From: Quillaja saponaria
Lineage: Eukaryota > Streptophyta > Magnoliopsida > Fabales > Quillajaceae
NCBI GenBank assembly: GCA_029379385.1
Contig: CM055615.1
Span: forward strand, 682,001-746,000
Length of the DNA: 64,000 nt
Direction of reading: 5' to 3'
Position 1 is the stretch's first letter. Each line of letters opens with the position of its first letter. The notes under the pieces were generated by a model. The model worked only from the letters and a program-made list of their open reading frames with translations. It was not told where the DNA came from and made no database searches. A program made the translations under genes and the position numbers. Positions 14,171 through 27,190 of the stretch are shown piece by piece.

Positions 14171-15693
14171 TGTTAGTTGTATGCCTATTGTATGCCTTAA
14201 AGCCAATGACATGTGATGTTGTGACTATATTATTTTATGTATAATCTTATTCATATTATTAATAAATATAATTAGCAAACATTATCATGTATCAGAGTTA
14301 TTAATTAACCATCATGAGTCCAAAGAATTAAAGTAATGAAAGTAAGCATCATGATGAGATCATGATAATGAGATGTATTTCTTTTAAGCTTAATTCTTAA
14401 ATGTTCCTAATCATAGGATCACTAAGTAAGGTATTAGTGAATCCGGATAGATTAGTACATATCTAGTTGGCTCAAAGAATTGAGGGTGACTGATCTCATA
14501 GTCCCTTGTGTATGAGACACTAAGACAGATATGTAGGTGCTCATTAGAGAATGAGTTCACTGAACTGACTCAACTGAGAACACTTATATGGAGTTTCTCT
14601 ACATGTCAATAGGTGGTTCTTATGTTACAGTTGTGCAAATAGTCATTTGACTTGAGACATCATAGTTATCTTGTATGTACGTCATTATACTTTGATACTA
14701 TTTCTGATTCTATTAATGAGTCATCTAAGAAGTAGTAATTGGGTATAATCACTTACATATGAAAGTATGTGAATATACAATAAAGGATCTATCACTCTTA
14801 GTAGAAAAGAGAGAATGTCCTATATGGTCTATAAAAGATTTAACTTAAAGTCTATGGCCATAGCAGAGTGAATATTAAAATATGAGTTTCTAATTTTTCC
14901 AATGAAGTTATAATCTTAAGATTAGACATATATGATTAAATTTAGGGTTTGACATTATTTCATATCCAAATAAATTTAATCGGGATATTGGGTGATAGAA
15001 GGATTGAATTGCATGGTAACTGTTAACAGAAAGGTTCAAAAGGTTCACAGCCATATTCATACTATTATGGGTAGTCATCATGTGCTGCTGGGCAACAATC
15101 TTAACTTGTAGGAAACTCTAATAATTAATTAATTATCTATAGATGATTAATTAGTTAATCTTAATTAAATGATGAATTAAAAAGAGTTTTAATTTAAATA
15201 ATTAGAATGAGTTCTAATTTAATTGGACAGGGTTCAGTAATAAATATGTAAAAGTTACATGCCTACTGCTATCAATAGTTTGAACCTAATAGGTCACACA
15301 CAAAATGACGATATTCAACTAAGTAGAGTTTTGGGGCAATCATGTAATTATTGTAGTTTGTTAGACATTAGATTTAATTATGATTAAATCATAATATTAG
15401 CATAATCTCTAATGTGTTAGGATTGTCCAATACATAAGGAGGTGGCTAGTCTTTATAAAATACAAGACTTAACAAACTAAATAGAAATATAAGAGAAAAA
15501 TAATTATATGTACTATACAGAGAGCCTGAAATGAATTAAAAGCCTCGAAGCTCCACAGTTCTCTACTTGTTTAATTGTTAAACTATAATTAGGATCTTTC
15601 ATATAATCATAAAGTGATTTCGGGTTAAAGAAATCAAAATTTTTTAAATTCTGCTACGCATATAATTGCCATATTTTACATTGATTCCTAACA
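14171..15693. mobile_element. solo LTR of an LTR retrotransposon
   Basis: The 1523-bp segment begins TGTTAG and ends CTAACA, a 6-bp perfect terminal inverted repeat of the TG..CA type. It is flanked by the direct 5-bp target duplication ATCAC at 14166-14170 and 15694-15698. No primer binding site, polypurine tract or coding sequence is inside, and no second LTR is next to it. This is the footprint of LTR-LTR recombination. The superfamily cannot be told from the sequence. Direction is not assigned. Confidence 0.88.
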
Positions 15694-15698
15694 ATCAC

Positions 15699-16207
15699 AA
15701 AAGTATTTTTTAGGTCAATTTTGTTCTATAATTTTTAAAAAATTTGTAATGTCTTCATTCAGCTTAACACCATTATTAATTGGATAAATATTATTGACGT
15801 GACTTAAAATATAATATTATTGTCACATGTGTGTTAGGTTAAAAAAAAATAAAAAGAAAAAATTTAAAATTTTCTTACTCACAACTCTTCATTGCATCTC
15901 TCCAAAAAACATGAAATTAGGGTTTTTGATGATTTGAACATTTTAGGATAAAATTGATAAAAAAATTATACTTTAGGATGAATTTGACAAAATATGATAT
16001 TTTTATGATGAAGTTCACAAAAAAATCAATACTTTAAGGATAATTATCTTAATTATTTTTTTTTTGTCAACTCAGCATACATATGTGCTACTAGTTTAAG
16101 CCAAATCAACAATTTTTGTCCAAATTCTGATAGTGTTAGGATGAGGGATCACATTACAAAAAATTTTAAGTTATGGGACAAAAATGACTCAAAAAATATT
16201 TTTTGTA
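15699..16207. mobile_element. foldback MITE with long inverted arms
   Basis: About 510 bp whose ends are inverted copies of each other. 15699-15783 pairs with 16120-16207 (shared blocks TTTTTTGTAATGT, TAACAC, AATTTGG), and the pairing continues inward to about 15865 and 16055 with more mismatches. There is no coding capacity. The long arms and AT-rich centre fit a non-autonomous foldback or Mutator-type MITE. The solo LTR landed exactly at its left edge. Target duplication of the MITE itself was not resolved. Confidence 0.65.
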
Positions 16208-16310
16208 CGAATTTGATAAAATGGTGTTAATTAAGGATTGTAGATGCTATTTTCTACATAAATTATTTTTTTGGTAGATAAATATTTTATAAGAAACAAT
16301 GTTGGTTACA

Positions 16311-16341
<31 letters not shown>

Positions 16342-16634
16342 TTATTTGCTATTTTTTAAGGGATTCTAAACTTCAATCCTGACATAGGTGCGATGAAATG
16401 TTTTTGAGATATATTTGGTGGTTGTGATATGGATGCAATCTCTGTGTGTACTATACTTAACTTTTTATTTATTCTACCAAACACAATATATATATAAGTC
16501 GTGGATTAGTACGTAGGTGGCTCAATAAAGGATTTCGAGTTTGTAATCCATTTGTAGTTTAGCCATATAGGATAAGCTTGATTTAATTTAGGGAAAAAAT
16601 ATATATGTTATTTTACCTTATTTAAATCTGTATG

Positions 16635-16643
16635 TATAAATAA
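16635..16643 (+). promoter_or_regulatory. TATA box of the dehydrogenase gene
   Basis: TATAAATAA, about 100 bp before the ATG at 16742, a normal plant spacing with a leader of roughly 70 nt. The assignment rests on position. Confidence 0.5.
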
Positions 16644-16741
16644 ATCTAGGGAAAAGAAATGTTGTTCCAACAAAACACATCTTGTTAGCCTCTTTCTCTT
16701 TCTTCATATTCTCCCTCTGATATATATTTTTGTTGTCAGCC

Positions 16742-17982
16742 ATGCCTACTGCTGATCAAGTAATACCTGAGAAACCCTTTCAAGGAATCCATTTTACGGG
16801 AAGGATAAATAGTTCCACTTCATCCAAAAGGTAACGCATAATTCCCACTACTCTTCTCTCCGTCTCCTTTTCTATTTTCAAATCTTGGACTTTTTCAGTT
16901 GCAGTTTCACTAGTCTTATTGTTTCTGAACTCGCTACAAATTTGAGTTTTTAAAGATGTGATAATTTATTGTCAACCTTTAGTATAAGTTATACTATACA
17001 ATAATACGTTTTATTTAATAAAAAAGTGAGTGAATATGCCAATTAATTTAACTGATAAAATCTCGTCTTCTTTGAATGGGGTGATGACATGATTTATAGG
17101 TTGGAAGGAAAAGTTGCTATCATCACCGGCGGTGCTAGAGGAATAGGGGAAGCAATCGTACGGCTATTTGCTATGCATGGTGCCAAAGTAGTGATTGCGG
17201 ATGTTACAGATTCACTTGGAACTGCACTTGCAGAAGCATTATCTCCTTTTTTAGTTACCTTTGTTCATTGTGATGTTAGCTTGGAACAAGACATTGAGAA
17301 CTTAATCAACTGGACAATTTCACACTATGGAAAACTTGACATCCTTGTTAACAATGCTGCTGTACTTGGAAATCATTATTCAAAGAACAAGAGCATTGTT
17401 AATTTTGACATCCGCGATTTTGATCATGTCATGAATGTGAATGTGAAAGGTACGGCTTTGGGAATCAAGCACGCTGCGCGGGTGATGATTCCTAGAGGAA
17501 TTGGGTGTATAATTTCTATAGCAAGTGTAGCCGGAGTCATGGGAGGACTTGGAAGACATGCTTATACAGCTTCAAAGCATGCCATAGTTGGGCTTACAAA
17601 GAACACAGCTTGTGAGTTAGGAAGGTATGGGATTAGGGTTAACTGCATTTCTCCATTTGGGGTGGCCACATCTATGCTTGTTAGTTCGCGAAGAAAAGAA
17701 GAAGATGGAGACGGAGAAGGAGAAGGAGAAGGAGAAGGAGAAGAAGAAGAAGGAGAAGGAAAAGAAGAAGAAGAAGAAGTTGGGTTGCCTTGTCAACAAG
17801 AGGTAGATAAAGTGGAGGAGTATGTGAGAGGGCTAGCAAATTTGAAAGGTACAACATTAAGGGCTAATGATATAGCTGAGGCTGCCCTTTATCTTGCTAG
17901 TGACGAGTCCAAGTATGTTAGCGGTCATAACCTTGTTGTGGATGGTGGGATTACAACCTCAACAAATAGTCTTGGCTTGTAA
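16742..17982 (+). CDS. short-chain dehydrogenase/reductase, ABA2-like (SDR110C)
   Basis: NAD(P)-dependent alcohol dehydrogenase of the plant group that includes xanthoxin dehydrogenase ABA2, secoisolariciresinol dehydrogenase and momilactone synthase-like enzymes; the substrate is not predictable here. Exon 1 is 16742-16830, intron 16831-17099 (GT..AG), exon 2 17100-17982; 323 residues. The intron splits the Arg codon before LEGK, the usual first-intron place in this family. Visible motifs in spliced numbering: TGGARGIG cofactor loop (39-46), NNAA (114-117), catalytic Ser near 172, YTASK with Tyr185 and Lys189, and the C-terminal [10 protein letters not shown]. It is probably cytosolic; exon 1 shows no clear signal peptide. 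Odd: residues about 230-256 are a run of Glu, Gly and Asp from an in-frame purine microsatellite in the variable loop after TSML. The fold motifs are intact, so the gene looks functional. Confidence 0.9.
17698..17778 (+). repeat. coding GAA/GGA microsatellite
   Basis: Purine-only repeat of GAA, GGA and GAG codons inside exon 2 of the dehydrogenase. It encodes about 27 residues of Glu, Gly and Asp with one Lys. Its length keeps the reading frame. Confidence 0.9.
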
Positions 17983-19678
17983 CATGGATTTCATTGATTT
18001 GCTTTTCTTTTAATATCTTATGCATTTTTTTGTTCAATATAAGGTGTGAAATCTTAGCTTTTCTTCTCAAACTAGACCAAGATAGTGTACTGTCAAATTA
18101 AGCTTGTAGTATGATTTCTCATTCAACAACAATAGTTAGTGAAATTTCTAGCTAATTGTAAATTGCTAGCTCTCGTGTTTGACCCCATAAACCCCACTGA
18201 AATCAAAGCCATGAGAGTTATTTTCTTCTTAGAAAGGATGTTAAGTAGTGGAAGAAAAATGTAGCTTGAGGCAGGTAGGAAAGTATACATGGACAAAAAG
18301 CCAGAGCAAGGGGCTCAGGAAATTAAAAAGGATGTTTTTTAAAGCATAAAACATTAGCAGAGCATGAGTTGTAAATTTGCTTCTGCTCAGGTTCAGAGAC
18401 TAACCTAGTAACCTTGCTAGTATCTATTGCTTATAACATGATAAGCACTAGATTATACTTAAACATTAGCAGAGCATAAGTTGTAGTTCCTTTGATCAGT
18501 ATCTTTCTTATTAAAAAAATAAAATAAAATAAAATTTGAAGGCGTGATTGAATTCAATATGATGATGCAAATAGATTTTATAATTTGAACCAACTAACAT
18601 TAACACATTTGTCATGTCAAATACCTCCTAATGAATGATGGTTATGTTCTAAATTTTTGAACATGATGAAGCCTGCCTGACTACTTTTAGTGGGCTGGCC
18701 TTAGTCAGATGTTCGAGTCCAAATCAAGGATTAAGTGTATTTCCTATTATTTATATCAAGCCCATTATGGTCCAATATTATCTTCGGAGAGGAGCTCTAG
18801 ACCAGGTTTAGTCTCAGTAGTGATCAGTAGTTGTATGTAATTGTCCCCGATGCTTGCTATTAGCAAGTACGTAGTTTGGACCAGTTCCTGGTATGCTTTA
18901 ATTTGCAGAGAAATTTCTCAGATCATAATTACTTCAATGTCACCTTTTAGTACACTTAGTACTGATAATAATATGTTGTCTCATTACATAAATAGTTTTT
19001 ATAAAGTTAAATTTAGAATTTATGTTAAAAAAATAATTACTAGTCAAGTCATGACCCTTCGAGATATTTTTAATATATTTGATTAAAATAAATTTAATAA
19101 CCTAGTCTAACTCAATATTTGAATCTTATAAATCTGGTGAGTGCGGCATATACTTAGTAGTTAATACGAAATTTCAACATTAAATTTACCAACTGATTCC
19201 CCCTTGCCAATGAGAAAAAGAGAAGCTGGTTGGTAAAACCATGCACTCAATGAGCAGTAGAATTGTAGTACTTGCTCTGCTTTCATTACTTTGGAGTCAT
19301 TAAAGAAAAAGGAAACGACGCATTTAATTGCTGAGTACAAAGTGTAATTTTATGATCAATCAGATTTACAGTTGAAATCCAAAATACAGTGAAGTACGAG
19401 ATGGGGGTGAGATAGATAGGCTGAAAACTTGAAAACTTGAAAACAGAGACAGTCACACAGAGACACTCTTTGATGTGTCAAATAGATTAACAATGTACGT
19501 GTCAACATACATGTAAATTTTCTGACCCGTCTTTTCCTTCTCTTTTCTTTTTTTCCATTACTTGCTCTACCTTCCATTTCCCAACGACGCACAAAGTTCT
19601 ATTTGACTCTTACTTAATTTTCTTGCTAAAAATCCAATCTTTTGTTGGAACAGAGCCAAACCCATTTGAAATTTAGCC
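17983..19678. other. intergenic spacer
   Basis: 3' flank of the dehydrogenase and promoter side of the next gene. A short sequence around AACATTAGCAGAGCAT occurs twice, at about 18350 and 18460. No coding sequence with family features was found on either strand. Confidence 0.5.
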
Positions 19679-20332
19679 ATGGAGGAAGAAATAGAAATGG
19701 GTTTGGAGAAAACCAAGAATAAAACCATGAGAAAAAGGTCTCGTAGTAGAAGAGATTCAAAGGGTCACTCTGTTATAAACGTGGCTGAAGCTAGGAGAGA
19801 AATTGCTTATGCTTTGCATCTTCATAGGTCATCATCATCAGCATCAACATCATCACCATGTGTTTCACCTACTGATTATGATTTTGGTAATAGCTCTTCC
19901 AACTGTGATTTTAATGTTCCATTTCAGGGTTATTCAATATTGGAGGCTATGCCTTTTCCTGGACCTATTTGGTCTACAACTCCACCTTCAATATTGGCTG
20001 AACCATCACTACCACCACCATCAGCTTCAGCACCCATTGAAGCCAGTTTAGAATTTGAGTGGGGGGATAATCAAGCTTCTTCATACAATTGGTGGCTAGG
20101 ATTTTTGAAGAATTTAGATGGTGATGTGATTAATGATAAGAAATCAAATTACCCATTTGGAGAGAATATTGGGTTAGCCAATTATTCCAAGGAATTTAGC
20201 CAGGAGGGCTCAAAAATTGAAGAGACACATTCTGTGGATGATAGTGAAGAAAATTCTTCTTCTCCAGATGAATGGTTGATGTTTCCAACAGTGGAAGAAG
20301 AAGTTCAAGAGGAATTGGTGGGTACTGATTGA
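19679..20332 (+). CDS. uncharacterised plant protein, intronless, 217 aa
   Basis: Single open frame starting in a good plant context (AGCCATGGAG) and ending in TGA. The N-terminus is basic (KRSRSRRDSK, residues about 19-28) and could serve as a nuclear localisation signal. It is followed by a predicted helix, NVAEARREIAYALHLHR, that I recall as conserved among small unannotated plant proteins, then Ser runs and a Pro-rich middle (PPSILAEPSLPPPSASAP). A Trp-containing segment (YNWWLGFLKNL) lies near residue 137, and the tail is acidic with DEWLMFP. There is no signal peptide or membrane segment. Codon use, length and lack of stops favour a real gene, and the absence of introns suits small regulatory proteins. 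I do not recognise a function. A short unrelated frame overlaps it and is a shadow. Confidence 0.75.
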   Translation: MEEEIEMGLEKTKNKTMRKRSRSRRDSKGHSVINVAEARREIAYALHLHRSSSSASTSSPCVSPTDYDFGNSSSNCDFNVPFQGYSILEAMPFPGPIWSTTPPSILAEPSLPPPSASAPIEASLEFEWGDNQASSYNWWLGFLKNLDGDVINDKKSNYPFGENIGLANYSKEFSQEGSKIEETHSVDDSEENSSSPDEWLMFPTVEEEVQEELVGTD

Positions 20333-23300
20333 AATTTGGGCACATTGACAAAAACTTTAACTTTTTATTTGTCTGTTCTATATTAAATTAGTGTTATGTA
20401 CACTAGCAAATTTCCACTTATTTTGTTAAATTAAGCCCTAAAACAAAAGGGTAGCTTTTGCTTTGTGTATTTTTCAATTAATTTGAATGGGTTTTATGTT
20501 TTGCCCATGATATGATTCATTGGGTATTTATTATTTTAAAAGAAAGCATAAACATAACTTATACAGAAACAGGAGGTAGGAAACAGCAGACAACATAGGT
20601 GGCATGAGTTCAGTTTATGAATGCAATTATCAACCAAACAACTTGGCTCTCTGTTTTCAACATGCGGTCCAATTGGGATTTCTGGGTGGTGTAAAACAAT
20701 GCTTCAATTGGTCAACCGAAAAGGCTGGACTTCACAAGGGAAAAAATATATATCATATTTTTAAACAAGTTACCATTTGTAAATAATTTTAATTTTTTAT
20801 GTTTGAATTCATTTAAGAATTAAGTAGTGGATCACACATTAAATATCAATTTTATTATTTTTAACTAATTTTTAATCTATAATTATTTCACGTCTTAATA
20901 ATATCATTACTCTTTTTATTTTCTATACATTAAATGATAATTTTTATTCTTATTATTCTCTCTCATTTTATTAGTTTTCACACCTTAATTAATGATATTT
21001 TTATTTAGTGAAAAGTTCTTATAATTTTATAAATTTTTATTTCAAATAAAATTTTTTATTTTAAATGAGCTGTCATTATATAATTTATTTCAATTGAAAT
21101 GAATTATATTTTTTAGTTCCAAACACCTATATAATTATTTTTGAACATTTAAAAATAAAATTAACTATTATTTATAATTACCACGGATTATTGCATATAT
21201 GATTCATTTGTGTAAATGTCATTGAGCCCAACCATGTTATATCGTATTATTTTGCTTCTTTCTCTTCCCTTTCTGCTTAGTGTAGATACTAGATATTATT
21301 TTTAAATTTTTTAATATCTCACTGAATGTTGAAGGTAATTCCCAACAACGCTTAATTTTAACTTCATTTCTTCTAACTAAAAATCGTATTTTATCTTGAT
21401 TCCTAAACATGACGTGAAAGTTATCATAAAATGATAACTAAATATTTTTATTGACGAAGATTTCCACTATTGGTGTTGTAACAATATAAAAATTTATGCT
21501 CATATGATACTATAGTTTGAAGATGTAAATTGAATCAAGGAACTAGATATCATATCTTTTCCTACGATACGGGCAAAACTAATCTATATCTTGAGTATAG
21601 ATACGAAATTATTATTTACTACGGATATTCAAATGTATCTATGGATACTTGTTGGTATCCGATTGTATCCAATGATATAATAAGATACTTTCAATATTTC
21701 TGGATACTGTATCCTACAACTTCAAATTTTTATAGATTTTCTTAACGTCAATAAAATGAAAACAAATAATAATAGAGATCAATATAAAGAATAACAAAGA
21801 AATATTTAGTGATATGTAATTTTTAATTCATACAAGAAATAAATTTTATTTTAACTATTTTTCTTTATAAATGTTTGTTTTTAATATTTACTAAGAGTTC
21901 ATGTTTTTTTAATTTAAAAATTATAACTAATAAAAATTTGTTATTTTTGTTTTTACATTTTAATACTTAATTATGACCAATTAAGTTATATAAACTAAAT
22001 TATACAATTAAATTTTATTAGTATAAAACTATAAGTATTATTCTTTAACTTATTTAATTTAGTTAATATGTATTGGTTGTACTATATATAATTTAATAAA
22101 TGATTGAGATTAAACATATAAAAGGAAAAAACAAATCAAATCTTCAAACATGCACAATTAATCGTTATATACATTACAAATTATTCATAAATAAGTATTA
22201 TAAAATATTTTTACATATATTTATATATTTATGGGATTGTATACCTTTTTCATAATGTTTCTGATACGTATCCGATACATTTTTATTTCTAGACAGGCCA
22301 ATACTATATCAAGAAACGACATTTTGATCCTGGAATCGAATCAACCCTGTTAAAACTAAAAAAAAAATAAAATCATGATGAAAGAAAACTCCTATAATTT
22401 GTTAGAAAAATATCAGACTCGAGAATAATAGTATCATAATCTTTGCATTTGGTATAAAAATAATCAAATGAGAAATTAATTCATTAAAAAAATAAATTTA
22501 TATGACCTATCACCAAAGGACAGGGCACCCTGTAAATTTTTTTATTTTATTTTTAAGAAATGGAGAGCAACAACTTTTAGGTTTGAAAAGGAAGCAAGGT
22601 GGGAAAGAGTTATAAGTTTTCTTTATCTTCAGTACATAAGCATTTTTTTCTTTTTTTGTAATTTTCCAAGTATCATAAATAAATTGAACACGTTAAGAAA
22701 TAAATATTAGTAAAACATTAAATTATAGTCTTTTAATCAAAATATTCGCAAAATATAAAACTATTTATATTGTCGTATACATGTGACATGTGAATCATAT
22801 TTATGGTATATAAATTTCTAACTAGAATTGATTTACATATTCAAAATTATAACAAAAATATCACTCTATGTTAATATAATTAAGTATAAATAAATATAAT
22901 TAAAAATTAAATTCATAATAGAATTTATAATTTTTTTCTTTTAAATAGAAGAATAGTTAATGAAATAATATTGTAATAATAAAAACTATATTCTTGATAT
23001 TTTTTCTAATTCATAGTTTCTTTTTTAATTTTAATTCATGAAATTAAGAATAATTAAGAAAAAAATTAATGGTAAAAAATAATTATAATCATATTAGGGG
23101 GAAAAATTACTAATCTATTTGAAACACTATTTTTTATTTTTTTGGTAGAATAAAACACAATATTTTAGTACTATGAAATAATAACGAAAAGTTACTCTAT
23201 GTTAATTTTTTCTAATTCTTAAGATAGAACAAGAATTAAGAAGATTATTATTATAATAGTTAGCGAATAAATAATTTAGTAATATATTTGAAATAAAATA

Positions 23301-24642
23301 TTTTGATATTACAAAATAATAACTAAAAATTTGTAATTTATAATTTTTTAAAATCTTAATATAGAATAATAATTAAGAAAATTAATATAAGAATTAGAAA
23401 AAAAAATTAAATTAGTGATTTATTTAAGCATTTAAGTGGACCTGAATGTGGGTAAGACTAACCCTTTTCTATTGGGCAAATAAAACCCATTTTAGTATTT
23501 TCTTTTATTGGTCCGTATCAGTTGGACCTATCATAATATTCTTTTCATGGACACAAATGAAAATTAGAATTGATCCACCAAGAAAAACTATCAAGCACAA
23601 GAGACTGAATTGCAACATGTAAAAGCCCAGGAGTTACCCAAAAGGGCCATAACTGTTGGTCTTGTGCCTAAGATTATTATTATTATTTTTTTTTGTTTTA
23701 GGAAATGCCTAAGATTAAATTTACTAGTCCTCCCTGTTTGGCTAATTAGCCAATGGAAAACACGGATTTGAATTCTCCAGAGTTCTTATATACATATAAA
23801 TAATTAAAATTATTTTATTTTATTATTTTGTAAAAATTAAAAAAAAATTATTCTCTACATTTTATTAAATAGGCTTATCTTTTATAGTTTATTTCCTATT
23901 GTGTCTGTTCATTTCATTAATTTGACTAAAACAAATAAAATGATAATAAACAATAAATCAATATTAGTGTTTTTTTTTTTCTTTTCTTTTCTCATGGTCT
24001 GTTTTATTTACTCGATTTATATGTAATTTTCATCTTCTTTTCCCTCCCAAGATGGATAGATATATATATTTAATTATTTAATATATACATATTATTTTTC
24101 TCTCTCTCAAATTACATAGATTTTATTCACTTAATTTATGTGTTTTTCTGTGAAAATTATTCTAATATATAATTTCATTGATTTTTTTTTTTTCATATTC
24201 ATTTGACCTCTTAGTTTTATTATATTTGAATTTAGGAGATTAAAAAATTAATTCTGTGATCTATCAATTTTGTTGGATGCTAGCTTCTCAATCGGAATTT
24301 TCATTTATTTTAAATGTTTAGAATATGTGCATAATAGTTTTGCTACTGACAATTATTTTATATGATCAAGTAGTGAATATATATATTTTTTATGAAATTA
24401 TTAATTAAATTTATTTACATTAAAGGAAAGAATACAGATCAATAGAAAATAAAACTATAAAAGATAAGAGTAATTAAGGAAATACTAAATAAATTTATTT
24501 TTTTTAATAAAAAATAATGAGATGACGTAATCTTGACCAATTTTTTGTATATAACGGTTTAAACTAATAGAACTTTAGGAACTCTAGAGAATTGAAACTG
24601 AAGTGTATCTAAGTTCGAAAAACAAATACTTGAAAAAGAACA
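20333..24642. other. long AT-rich spacer
   Basis: More than 4 kb of very AT-rich DNA with only short frames and no recognisable domain. It probably consists of old degenerate transposon sequence, but I could not delimit any element. The region 21500-22330 has repeated GATAC/GTATC words without a clean inverted structure. Confidence 0.45.
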
Positions 24643-24645
24643 AGG

Positions 24646-25117
24646 TCAAATTACACTTTTTATCCCTAGTATTAGAATTCACTTTAAATTTTATAATTTA
24701 ATTAAAAAACTAATATCAAGAACTTATATTTTCAAAATAAAGTCAATATTTTCTCTTCCATCGTCTATCTAAATTGTCTTGATAGAAAATGACGCAGACC
24801 AACATATAATTTTTTATTGTCAAATATTAAGAGGTGATATGTCAATACATCTGTCTCAAATAAAATATTTTTAATTTTAAAATGTATATTAAATAAACAA
24901 TTAAAACTACGATTACTTGATTTTAAAATTATGTGCAATACATCTGTCTCAAACGTGATACACATTATCTTATGTTAAGTCAATATGGAATAAAGAGGAT
25001 GATAAGAAGCATATTAGCTCGATTTTAAAACTATGAGTTCTTAATTTTAACTTTTTAAATTATAAGAATTAAAGTGAATTATAGTACAAATTATATAGAT
25101 GAAAAGTGTAATTTAGT
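24646..25117. mobile_element. foldback MITE
   Basis: About 470 bp with inverted arms near 130 bp. 24646-24780 pairs with the complement of 24985-25117, sharing AAATTACACTTTT, ATTCACTTTAA, TATAATTT and AAGAACT blocks. The centre carries the word AATACATCTGTCTCAAA twice (near 24845 and 24940). It is non-coding. The class is uncertain. Confidence 0.6.
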
Positions 25118-27055
25118 TAAAATAGAAATAAAATGATAGACAAGAGGTAAGAGTGAGTGAAAAAGTATTGATGATAATGTGGGACTATCAAATGACATAG
25201 CGTTAATTTTTTTAAACGAGTTAAATGTCTTTTCTTTGCATAAATAAAAGAGATAAATATCATTAATTAGGTTTGAATTCGTGGCCTGAAGACATGAATT
25301 TCAAGCTGTATATAAGAACTAAGTGATAAATTTTTTTAAACTAATTTATAAGTGTGACAATCAATTTTACAAAATTTATTACCGTGGTCTTTTGCATTTA
25401 CTATTGTGTGAGAAAAGTATACATGTGCATCTAGTATAAGAATAATAATTTTTCATTCACTGTATTTGTTTAATACACTGTTAGTAAATATGAAAATGTC
25501 ATGTATTTTTCATATCAACAACCACCCTTAATTTTAGTAAAATAAACTAATGTGTCTTGCTCATATTAACTGATAATAAAAAAAATTGTGCTGCGCTGTT
25601 AGTAAATGAGATATTTACTCATAATATAATAGCAAATATCACTTTCAACCTTATATTTCAAAATATCAAAATATAAGACCTAAATTTTTTTAAAACCAAC
25701 AATATGGTCTCTGTTCTAACCTACCGTTCGACTTCAATTAACGGAGCATGACATAGATAATGTTGGAATGTTGCTTTTAGGTATAAGAAAAGACGTTAAA
25801 TTGAATAACACTTAAATTATTCATTCACTGTCCGAATTTTAAGCTCACCGAATACCATTTGAGTTAAATCTCTTTGTATCACAAGAGCTTGTTTTGAGAA
25901 GTAGTTGTATTGTAATTTTTCTTCAGTTACTGTATATGCATGTTGCTATATATATATATATATATATATAAGGCAATATTTTAAAAAATGAATTACATAT
26001 GAATTGAAAAAATGACATATTTTTGAGTTAATGATTTAATTTAATTGCATGTGATACATATGATGGCAATAAATATATTTAATTTAGTATATAATATTAA
26101 ATGATAATTATGTCTAAAATAATTATACTAATAATATATTGATATTATATATTAAGAACTTAAGAAAATAAAAATTATAAATTTATTTAATATAGTCACA
26201 CTTATAGAATATTGTATGTTAATTAGTGTTTTAGTAACGTATAATACATTTTGTTATTTAGTATTTCAATTAAATTTGAATGAATACTAGTATGATCCGT
26301 TAAAGAATTATCGAAAATTTAATTAATTTAATTTTTTAGATTTCATAAAAAATAAAAAATCTAATTCTTTAAATCAATCAAATTATCCGAATCTCACTAA
26401 TCTTTTGATTTTCACCAATTTTACATGATTAAGTCACTAAAATAATTTTATAGTTTAAATTGATTTGGCTGCAATCAAATAAAAATTTAAACAACCTATC
26501 TTTTGGGTCATTTTAAAACAATGATATAAAGTCAAAGTCTGAAGCTGAGCAATCAATATGACTTGGCGACTTATCATCACCTAATCCAGCTAGGAGATAG
26601 CTCAATTTGCTTGTCCGGAGCCCTACCTATAGACTGGTCAGCAGCAATTTGAAGAAAGTGATTGAAGTTCAATCATTGAATGAATTTTCAATCACATATC
26701 TTAGGAGATAGAGAATCTATTAATCTAAGGATACAAAAAGTTTTATGAAAGATCTTAAATGTTGTTATATATCCACACACGTAACACTTTGCTTACTAAC
26801 TTATATACATGAATAAATACTAACGGAACTAAACGAATGAGGTTAATCACTAAATCTTGTCATTTAATTATTAATGAGGGATCTCCCTTTTTATCCATTA
26901 ACATTTCATCCTTAATAGAAAATAAAATTTGATATTTTCAAATATTTAAGATGAGTTTATAAATTAATTTATCAGTTGAACTAATTTATATATTTATTAT
27001 TGATATAATTATTTAATTTAATTTAATTAACAAAAATTAACCTTTAGTTATATAC
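25118..27055. other. AT-rich spacer
   Basis: No gene seen. It contains a (TA)n tract at about 25948-25971. It ends where the duplicated WUN1 block begins. Confidence 0.45.
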
Positions 27056-27190
27056 AACATGGAGCAATTCTCATTTTTCTCATAACAAAATATATAGCCT
27101 AAGTAACGTCTATATATTAATTCCAAAACTAGAATATATTTAATCAAAAGTTCTCCCCCAAAAGGTAAATTTGTGAATGTTCATTCATGC

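Noticed and set aside
17617..17799. Minus-strand Phe/Ser-rich frame
   Set aside because: Complement of the GAA/GGA microsatellite in the dehydrogenase exon.
21500..22330. Inverted repeat element built on GATAC/GTATC words
   Set aside because: The two sides do not align over more than about ten bases, so no structure is supported.
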